Below the pieces are notes generated by a model, which ran no database searches, was not told the origin of the DNA, and was given only the letters and a program-made list of their open reading frames with translations. The position numbers and the translations under genes were made by a program. From Minisyncoccota bacterium (GTDB lineage: Bacteria > Patescibacteriota > Minisyncoccia > Phycocordibacterales > UBA1006), in assembly GCA_937970115.1 (NCBI GenBank), contig CALBVO010000045.1, forward strand, positions 1 to 10,777: DNA of 10,777 bases, given 5' to 3'. Positions 5,827 to 10,777 of the stretch are shown in pieces (position 1 is the stretch's first letter; each line of letters opens with the position of its first letter).

Positions 5827-5979
5827 TGCGCGGGCTCATTGTTATCATGAAAGGTGAGATAATCTGAGAATAATCGCAGAGATTGCTTCATCGTAGCTCC
5901 TGGCAATAACTGGTATACAAACTAGGTTGTTATTCGTGGCTTGACCCAGAACCCATCCATAACACATACATTATTGATC

Positions 5980-5995
5980 ATACATATATATGTAT
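5980..5995. promoter_or_regulatory. 16-bp perfect palindrome ATACATAT/ATATGTAT before ftsK
   Basis: A perfect palindrome 41 nt upstream of the ftsK ATG, equivalent to ATACAT-N4-ATGTAT. It resembles the TACAT-N3-ATGTA site near the divergent HTH gene. A role as operator is inferred; alternating AT sequence can also arise by chance in AT-rich DNA. Confidence 0.3.
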
Positions 5996-6036
5996 ACACG
6001 CAATATGGTAATATAGAGATATAACCTATTAAACAC

Positions 6037-8283
6037 ATGGCAAAAACAAAGACACGAAAAAAAACACAAAAGGCAACAAAAAAAGCCACCAAGAAGGCAT
6101 CTTCAAAAAAAGATCTCTCCACGATATCACTCAAACCAAAAAACAAATATGTGGCAAGTGTGATGTATATAATTATTACCCTTTTCTTAATTATGAGTGC
6201 ATTTACCTCAACCGGTAATATTGGGCAATTTATTCATAACAAAATACTCATGAATAGCATTGGTTATGGATTTATATTATTACCACTTATAAGCATTCTA
6301 TTTTCATACCGTGCATTCAAGGAATTAGATACAACAAACAAAGATCGAATCAGTATGATTATTATTCTCTTATCGACGATAGGTTTGTTAGATATTTTTG
6401 CATCATCTGAACTATTAAATGCGGGTGGAATGATTGGAAATATGATCGGAGGCACATTTATCGCAGGGTTCGATGTGGCCTTCTCTTCTGTTTTACTTGT
6501 TGGGTTAATGATTACCTTTGGATTAATCCTCTTTGACCCTCATTTCAGAAGTATTAAGAAAATAAAAGAAGAGATCGAAGAACGCCGAGAAGAGCGCGAA
6601 CATCAAAAAGAAGAAGATGCAAAAATCGACGAACAGGTCGTAAAAGCAATCGAAAAGAAAAAAGAAGATACACCAACCGGAGAACCTGAAAAGAAATCAT
6701 TTTCAATTTCAGGTGTTAATAAAAAGAAGGATCCCAAACAATCCAAAGATGATGACATTGTTATGGATGCTGGTGGAGTCTTTGCATCATCGTATACTAC
6801 CCCACCCCTATCATTATTAGGTAAAAGTTCTGGTAAACCATCAACCGGGGATATTAAAGCAAACGCGAACCTGATCCAGAGAACTTTGGGTAACTTTGGA
6901 ATTGCCGTTGAGATGGATGAAATTTCAATTGGACCGACCGTAACACGATACGCAATGAAACCGGCCCAAGGGGTACGTCTTTCGAAGATTGCGAGTCTAC
7001 AAAATGAACTGGCATTAGCACTCGCAGCTAAATCAATTCGTATTGAAGCCCCAATTCCAGGACGATCTCTCGTTGGAATCGAAGTCCCAAACACTAAAAA
7101 ATCAACGATTGGACTCGGAACGCAATTGGCAGAAAAAGCCTTCAAAGATCCAAGTAAACCATTACTCGTATCTCTCGGTAAAGGAGTGTCTGGTAAATCA
7201 CATTTCGCCAATATCGGTAAAATGCCTCACGCATTGATTGCAGGGGCAACAGGTGCTGGTAAATCAGTGACAATTCATAATATTGTTATGTCATTACTCT
7301 ATAAAAACGGACCTGACATGCTGAGATTTATCATGATCGATCCAAAGCGCGTTGAAATGACTCTCTATAAAAAAATTCCTCACCTCCTGACACCAGTTAT
7401 TACTGATCCTAAAAAAGCTGTCCTCGCATTAAAATGGGCCGTAAAAGAAATGGAGCGGCGGTATGATGTATTACAAAAACAAACGGTGCGTGATATTGAT
7501 TCATATCACAAAACAGTTGTTGGACCAGCCTATAAAAATCTATCAGCCGAAGAAATAGAAAATAGATCAGGAGAACTTCCAGAAAAAATGCCATATATTG
7601 TAGTCATCATTGATGAACTTTCAGATATTATGAGTTCATATCCACGGGAACTGGAGGCATCAATCGTGCGACTAGCTCAGATGTCGCGTGCTGTTGGTAT
7701 TCACCTATTACTAGCGACACAACGACCATCAGTAAACGTTATTACTGGATTGATTAAGGCGAACGTACCAACACGACTTGCCCTTAAGGTTGCGTCACAA
7801 ATTGATTCACGAACTATTTTAGATTCTCGAGGAGCTGAAAAACTATTAGGATATGGGGATATGCTCTACAAAGGAGAAGGTTCGAATGAACCTGTACGTA
7901 TTCAATGTCCGTATGTATCAGAAGAAGAAGTTAAAAATGTGGTTGAATATATCCAAAAGAATTATAAATTTGAACTAGAAGATACTATTTCCTTGCCTGA
8001 CGAACATCTCAGTGATGGTGATGGTGGGATCACCATGTCAGATGAAAAAGATGATGACCCTATGGTAGAAGAGGCCCGACAAATTGTTATTGCCAGTAAA
8101 AAGGCATCAACATCATATTTACAACGTAGGCTATCTATTGGATATAGTCGCGCGGCACGTATTATTGATCTCCTAGAAGAACGAGGTGTCATCGGTCCGG
8201 CAAATGGGTCAAAACCACGTGAGGTATATGAAAAAGGTAATGATAACATCGAGACCGAATCTGATACTGATGGGCTCTTGTAA
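6037..8283 (+). CDS. ftsK: DNA translocase FtsK/SpoIIIE
   Basis: This is the membrane-anchored, ATP-driven DNA pump at the division septum that moves chromosome ends into the daughter cells. It has 748 residues, a usual length for short-linker FtsK. Residues 1-36 are an unusual Lys/Ala/Thr-rich basic head (KKATKKATKKAS). Four membrane segments lie at about 38-57, 71-90, 104-124 and 145-166. A charged Glu/Lys linker runs over about 170-250. The motor follows: an alpha/beta part from about 260, Walker A GATGAGKS at 403-410, Walker B IVVIIDELSDIM at 521-532, and a conserved LLLATQRPSVNVITGLIKAN stretch at 557-576. A gamma winged helix (DPMVEEARQIV...STSYLQRRLSIGYSRAARIIDLLEERGVIGPANGSKPREV) covers about 674-730 and would read the polar DNA guide sequences. 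An in-frame stop 15 nt upstream supports the ATG at 6037. There is no ribosome binding site. It heads a cluster with a small membrane protein and recA. Confidence 0.95.
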   Translation: MAKTKTRKKTQKATKKATKKASSKKDLSTISLKPKNKYVASVMYIIITLFLIMSAFTSTGNIGQFIHNKILMNSIGYGFILLPLISILFSYRAFKELDTTNKDRISMIIILLSTIGLLDIFASSELLNAGGMIGNMIGGTFIAGFDVAFSSVLLVGLMITFGLILFDPHFRSIKKIKEEIEERREEREHQKEEDAKIDEQVVKAIEKKKEDTPTGEPEKKSFSISGVNKKKDPKQSKDDDIVMDAGGVFASSYTTPPLSLLGKSSGKPSTGDIKANANLIQRTLGNFGIAVEMDEISIGPTVTRYAMKPAQGVRLSKIASLQNELALALAAKSIRIEAPIPGRSLVGIEVPNTKKSTIGLGTQLAEKAFKDPSKPLLVSLGKGVSGKSHFANIGKMPHALIAGATGAGKSVTIHNIVMSLLYKNGPDMLRFIMIDPKRVEMTLYKKIPHLLTPVITDPKKAVLALKWAVKEMERRYDVLQKQTVRDIDSYHKTVVGPAYKNLSAEEIENRSGELPEKMPYIVVIIDELSDIMSSYPRELEASIVRLAQMSRAVGIHLLLATQRPSVNVITGLIKANVPTRLALKVASQIDSRTILDSRGAEKLLGYGDMLYKGEGSNEPVRIQCPYVSEEEVKNVVEYIQKNYKFELEDTISLPDEHLSDGDGGITMSDEKDDDPMVEEARQIVIASKKASTSYLQRRLSIGYSRAARIIDLLEERGVIGPANGSKPREVYEKGNDNIETESDTDGLL

Positions 8284-8291
8284 TCTGTAAT

Positions 8292-8729
8292 ATGGAACGT
8301 ACACCGCGAAAAATTTTATTTCAATTCATTGGGGTTGTCTTCTTTATATTTGTTATATTCTTCTCTTATACTAGATTTGGGCGATATATTACTGGCCCAG
8401 AAATAAGCGAAATTAATCTAGAGAAATATCAAATTATTAATAGCTCATATAAAAAAATTGAAGGGAAAATTAAAAATGTAGAAACAATAAATATCCAAGG
8501 TCGAACTATCACTTATGATAAAGATAACTCCTTTAGCGATGTGATTGTATTTAGTCCTGGATATACTATAATTGATATAGTTCTTACTGATTCATTTGGA
8601 AAGGAACGGATCTATTCATATACCATTGAAACAACTATTACCAAACTCAAATACGAAACTATATTTCAAGATAGAGACATACGGAAACAGGATCTAGCAG
8701 AAATATCCGAAACAGAAATTAATTTATAA
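8292..8729 (+). CDS. Single-pass membrane protein with a glucodextranase_B/Ig-like extracellular domain
   Basis: 145 residues. Residues 1-8 are basic, and residues about 9-26 form one membrane helix (ILFQFIGVVFFIFVIFFSY) with no cleavage site, so the protein is likely an N-terminal anchor with the rest outside. Residues about 38-110 match the pattern of a small beta-sandwich of the glucodextranase_B/Ig-like type: a strand, G-K-I-KNVETINIQGRTITYDKDNSF, SDVIVFSPGYTIIDIVLTDSFG, then a closing strand. Proteins of this plan are common in Parcubacteria, and their function is unknown to me. It starts 8 nt after the ftsK stop and ends 5 nt before recA, so it is almost certainly co-transcribed and perhaps translationally coupled. 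No ribosome binding site is visible. Assignment of the domain is from sequence pattern only. Confidence 0.75.
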   Translation: MERTPRKILFQFIGVVFFIFVIFFSYTRFGRYITGPEISEINLEKYQIINSSYKKIEGKIKNVETINIQGRTITYDKDNSFSDVIVFSPGYTIIDIVLTDSFGKERIYSYTIETTITKLKYETIFQDRDIRKQDLAEISETEINL

Positions 8730-8734
8730 TTATT

Positions 8735-9763
8735 ATGGCAAAAAAAGAAGAAGCAGCCGCACAATTACAACAAACTGTTGATATGATTCAAACTAAATTT
8801 GGTGAGGGTGCGATTATCAAATTAGGTGATGCACCAAAGGTTGATATCGCCGCAATCTCTACGGGGTCAATTGGATTAGACGAGGCCTTAGGAATTGGTG
8901 GAATTCCACGAGGACGAATTATTGAGATTTATGGACCAGAATCATCAGGTAAAACGACGCTGACATTACACGTTGTCGCCGAAGCTCAAAAGGCTGGTGG
9001 TGTATGCGCATTCATTGATGCCGAGCATGCATTAGATCCAGTATATGCAAAAAATATTGGTGTAAAAACAGATCAACTATTAGTTTCACAACCTGATACC
9101 GGGGAACAAGCCTTGGAAATTGTTGATTCATTGGTACGGTCAGGAAATGTCGATGTTGTTGTTGTGGATTCAGTTGCGGCATTAACACCAAAAGACGAAA
9201 TTGAAGGAGATATGGGGGCTCATCATGTTGGAAAACAAGCTCGGCTCATGTCCCAAGCATTACGTAAATTAACTGCCTTGGTTGCAAAATCAAATACGAC
9301 GGTTATCTTTATTAACCAAATTCGTATGAAAATCGGAGTGATGTTTGGTTCACCTGAAACGACACCAGGAGGAAAAGCACTAAAATTCTATTCATCAGTG
9401 CGATTAGATATCAGACGAATTGCACAAATCAAAAAAGGTGAAGAAGTTGTTGGATCGCGAACACGTGTTAAGGTCGCAAAAAACAAGGTCGCTGCACCAT
9501 TTACCAAAACAGAGTTTGATATTATCTACGGAGAAGGTATTTCAAAAAATGGAGAATTACTGGCCCTTGGAGAAAAATTTGGACTGGTCAAAAAAGCAGG
9601 TGCATCATATACCTACCTACCAGCCGAAGGTGCCAAACTACCAGATGAGTTTAAACTTGGACGTGGTTATGACGCAGCTCGCAAGAAACTCGATGCTGAG
9701 ACAAAGATCAAAAAACAACTGGAAAAAGAAATCCGTAAGGCGATGAAAGAAAACACCAAATAA
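8735..9763 (+). CDS. recA: Recombinase A
   Basis: RecA forms helical filaments on single-stranded DNA, drives strand exchange in recombinational repair, and can trigger LexA-type self-cleavage. The 342 residues compare with about 350 in most bacteria. Landmarks: Walker A GPESSGKT at 67-74, catalytic Glu97 in FIDAEHALD, Walker B VVVVDS at 141-146, loop L1 EIEGDMGAHHVG at 155-166, FINQIRMKIGVMFG leading into loop L2 (SPETTPGGKALKFY, about 206-219), and the C-terminal domain from about 270. The C-terminus is a basic helix (KKQLEKEIRKAMKENTK), lacking the acidic tail that tunes the E. coli enzyme. The start is 5 nt after the preceding stop; a TATAAT at 8725-8730 overlaps that stop and could give an internal transcript, but 4 nt to the ATG is short. 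The stop codon lies in the loop of the terminator. Confidence 0.97.
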   Translation: MAKKEEAAAQLQQTVDMIQTKFGEGAIIKLGDAPKVDIAAISTGSIGLDEALGIGGIPRGRIIEIYGPESSGKTTLTLHVVAEAQKAGGVCAFIDAEHALDPVYAKNIGVKTDQLLVSQPDTGEQALEIVDSLVRSGNVDVVVVDSVAALTPKDEIEGDMGAHHVGKQARLMSQALRKLTALVAKSNTTVIFINQIRMKIGVMFGSPETTPGGKALKFYSSVRLDIRRIAQIKKGEEVVGSRTRVKVAKNKVAAPFTKTEFDIIYGEGISKNGELLALGEKFGLVKKAGASYTYLPAEGAKLPDEFKLGRGYDAARKKLDAETKIKKQLEKEIRKAMKENTK

Positions 9764-9776
9764 TTGGTGTTTTCTT
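9747..9776 (+). terminator. Intrinsic terminator overlapping the recA stop codon
   Basis: A 13-bp stem (9747-9759 with 9764-9776, core ACACCAA/TTGGTGT, 4-nt loop ATAA) ends in a T-rich tract TTTTCTTCT. The TAA stop of recA begins in the loop, so the last codons of recA are part of the hairpin. Confidence 0.85.
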
Positions 9777-9791
9777 CTACATGTGCATTTA

Positions 9792-9821
9792 TTGACATAA
9801 ATATACTTAATGTTATATAAT
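9792..9821 (+). promoter_or_regulatory. Near-consensus promoter of the 182-residue hypothetical gene
   Basis: TTGACA at 9792-9797 and TATAAT at 9816-9821 are spaced 18 nt apart. A second TATAAT follows at 9821-9826. The start of transcription should be near 9828, about 23 nt before the ATG. This is the closest match to the standard sigma-70 consensus in the window. Confidence 0.8.
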
Positions 9822-9850
9822 ATAATCAAATAACTTTTAAAAACATAATT

Positions 9851-10399
9851 ATGACCGACGTATTATCTTGGAAACATGACCCACTAGAGAAAGGAAGAAA
9901 CTTAACAAACTGGAACAAGTCAGCCTCAGACCTTTCTACCTTTGAAGCACAGGACGCTGAAGCAGCAAGCCATTATTGGAAAACAGGTGACGATATTGCG
10001 TGTTTTGACCATTATTATTTTGAGGATCAAGATCTAAGCCCTATAAAGAAAAAAGATACAGCACAAGAACAGGGGCATCTGACAAAAAAGAGTCTACCTG
10101 TATACGAAGCTATTTCTGATACGATAATCCCTTCAAGTGTGAACCGAGGAGTATCTATGTCCCCTAAAACGAAGTCTTTTAGAGGAAGCTCTTTTACTGA
10201 TACTGCTGGCTATACCAATAAAGAATCTCGCAGAAAGTACAACAAAAAGGAGGCATATGCCAAACCAAAAGGAAAGATGCGTAAGTCAGAGTGGAGAAAC
10301 CTTTCCACAAAAATCACTACCTTGAGTCCTCGACAAATCGAACATCTTGTTTCCTACAGAGAGTCATTTCAAACTACACTCAGAAAGTGTAGTGCCTAG
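9851..10399 (+). CDS. Hypothetical protein, 182 residues, unrecognised
   Basis: I do not recognise this protein. It has no signal peptide and no membrane segment, so it should be cytoplasmic. Residues 1-62 are acidic and rich in aromatics and His (SWKHDPLEKGRNLTNW, EAASHYWKTGDDIACFDHYYFED). Residues about 63-115 look disordered. Residues 118-182 are strongly basic (SRRKYNKKEAYAKPKGKMRKSEWRN) and finish with a helix-like segment STKITTLSPRQIEHLVSYRESFQTTLRK. The basic half could bind nucleic acid; this is a guess from charge alone. It has a near-consensus promoter and its own terminator, so it is an independent and probably well-transcribed unit between recA and rnhA. No ribosome binding site precedes the ATG. 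Confidence 0.7.
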   Translation: MTDVLSWKHDPLEKGRNLTNWNKSASDLSTFEAQDAEAASHYWKTGDDIACFDHYYFEDQDLSPIKKKDTAQEQGHLTKKSLPVYEAISDTIIPSSVNRGVSMSPKTKSFRGSSFTDTAGYTNKESRRKYNKKEAYAKPKGKMRKSEWRNLSTKITTLSPRQIEHLVSYRESFQTTLRKCSA

Positions 10400-10418
10400 C
10401 CTACAATTACATAACCAC

Positions 10419-10452
10419 ATACCATCTAATCACTTGCTTAGATGGTATTTTA
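10419..10452 (+). terminator. Intrinsic terminator of the hypothetical gene
   Basis: ATACCATCTAA (10419-10429) pairs perfectly with TTAGATGGTAT (10438-10448) around an 8-nt loop and is followed by TTTATT. It starts 20 nt after the TAG stop at 10399. Confidence 0.8.
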
Positions 10453-10471
10453 TTACTTGGAGTAATAAATA

Positions 10472-10480
10472 TGCTAGGAT
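10472..10480 (+). promoter_or_regulatory. Extended -10 promoter TGCTAGGAT, leaderless start of rnhA
   Basis: TGC + TAGGAT ends exactly 6 nt before the ATG at 10487, the same layout as at 371-379 and 1937-1945. TTACTT at 10453-10458 is a possible weak -35 (16 nt spacing). A 10-bp palindrome ATACATGTAT (10479-10488) covers the junction with the start codon. Confidence 0.45.
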
Positions 10481-10486
10481 ACATGT

Positions 10487-10777
10487 ATGAATACAGACCT
10501 AGAAAACTCACTTCTTATATTTACTGATGGATCATCATTAGGAAATCCTGGTCCTGGTGGTTGGGGAGCACTTCTTGCCTATCCGAAACTTGATGAGCTT
10601 ATTGAGCTTGGTGGATCAAAACCAAAAACAACAAATAATGAAATGGAACTTACGGCTATTGTTTCAGCATTAAGCTATGCATTAAATAGCACCAGTCAAG
10701 TTTATATTTTTACGGATTCACAATACGCTATTAATGGTATTACCAAATGGATGTATAGCTGGGCAAAAAATGGATGG
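10487..10777 (+). CDS. rnhA: Ribonuclease HI, 3' part beyond the right edge
   Basis: RNase HI cuts the RNA strand of RNA-DNA hybrids, removing R-loops and replication primers. 97 codons are present of the usual 140-160. The fold begins IFTDGSSLGNPGPGGWGALL, with catalytic Asp14 in TDGS, then Glu54 in NNEMELTAI and Asp77 in IFTDSQYAINGI. These correspond to D10, E48 and D70 of the E. coli enzyme; the fourth acidic residue lies beyond the window. KWMYSWAKNGW at the edge matches the handle region of the E. coli-type enzyme. An in-frame TAG at 10475 excludes a longer start, and the overlapping ATG at 10483 is in another frame. The promoter lies 6 nt upstream, so the mRNA should be leaderless. Confidence 0.95.
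   Translation, partial: MNTDLENSLLIFTDGSSLGNPGPGGWGALLAYPKLDELIELGGSKPKTTNNEMELTAIVSALSYALNSTSQVYIFTDSQYAINGITKWMYSWAKNGW

Larger units (their letters stand above)
5710..6036. other. Divergent intergenic control region upstream of ftsK
   Basis: About 330 bases without a convincing gene. It holds an inverted repeat ATACAAAA/TTTTGTAT (5749-5756/5767-5774), an extended -10 box TGCTATACT at 5818-5826 reading toward ftsK, and a broken stem CTCA...TTATC / GATAA...TGAG just after the predicted start at about 5833. Further on are short overlapping pairings (ATTGC/GCAAT, AATAAC/GTTATT) at about 5880-5935, and a 16-bp palindrome at 5980-5995. ftsK may therefore have a leader of about 200 nt. I recognise no known riboswitch or small RNA here. 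Confidence 0.45.

Noticed and set aside
5922..6146. 74-codon minus-strand open frame overlapping the start of ftsK
   Set aside because: It is antisense to the basic head of ftsK, where Lys codons read as Phe in reverse. No start signal is present.
6603..7211. 202-codon open frame on the minus strand
   Set aside because: It is antisense to the core motor of ftsK, has no promoter, and its open state follows from the codon bias of ftsK.
8725..8734. TATAAT immediately before recA as a leaderless promoter
   Set aside because: It lies inside the preceding stop region, has no TGn extension and is only 4 nt from the ATG, too short for the spacing seen at the other starts. Kept only as a possibility in the recA entry.
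1..10777. Alternative genetic code (TGA as Gly or Trp, as in Gracilibacteria-type CPR)
   Set aside because: No complete gene contains an in-frame TGA, and Trp is TGG. Stops are TAA or TAG only, but with seven TAA and one TAG this can be chance in AT-rich DNA.

Overview
The window looks like the chromosome of a Candidate Phyla Radiation (Patescibacteria, most likely Parcubacteria-type) bacterium. It is AT-rich and compact and uses TAA/TAG stops throughout, with no sign of TGA recoding. Shine-Dalgarno sequences are nearly absent. It encodes surface-protein and DeoR-HTH families that I recognise from those genomes. The organism call is inference from gene families and style, not from a marker-gene tree.

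Left part (1-5644, all genes on the minus strand). Four secreted proteins come first. They are a signal peptide + helix + peptidoglycan-binding-domain protein cut by the window edge (2-364), a Lys-rich secreted protein of unknown function (595-1167), a small secreted protein (1220-1930), and a 658-residue very acidic surface protein with a peptidoglycan-binding domain (2079-4055). The 1220-1930 and 2079-4055 proteins end in a homologous module of about 125 residues that stops in the same tail, -IID. Stem-loop terminators separate most of these genes. Three of the four start codons lie 6-8 nt behind an extended -10 element, so those mRNAs should be leaderless. The fourth, the large surface protein, lacks that arrangement. 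Upstream of it lies a run of six hairpins (4179-4355) behind its own extended -10 promoter: either an undescribed small RNA or a long structured leader. At 4718-5644 is a Parcubacteria-type regulator with a helical N-terminal domain and a C-terminal winged helix.

Right part (6037-10777, all genes on the plus strand). An ftsK - small membrane protein - recA cluster looks like one operon for chromosome segregation and recombination, closed by a terminator that overlaps the recA stop. It is followed by an unrecognised 182-residue protein with a near-consensus promoter and its own terminator. Last is the start of rnhA (RNase HI), cut by the right edge, which again has the extended -10/leaderless start.

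The intergenic region 5645-6036 is the divergent control region between the HTH gene and ftsK. It carries a good promoter for the HTH gene, a candidate extended -10 promoter for ftsK, and ATACAT/ATGTAT palindromes. No mobile element, CRISPR array, tRNA or rRNA was seen.
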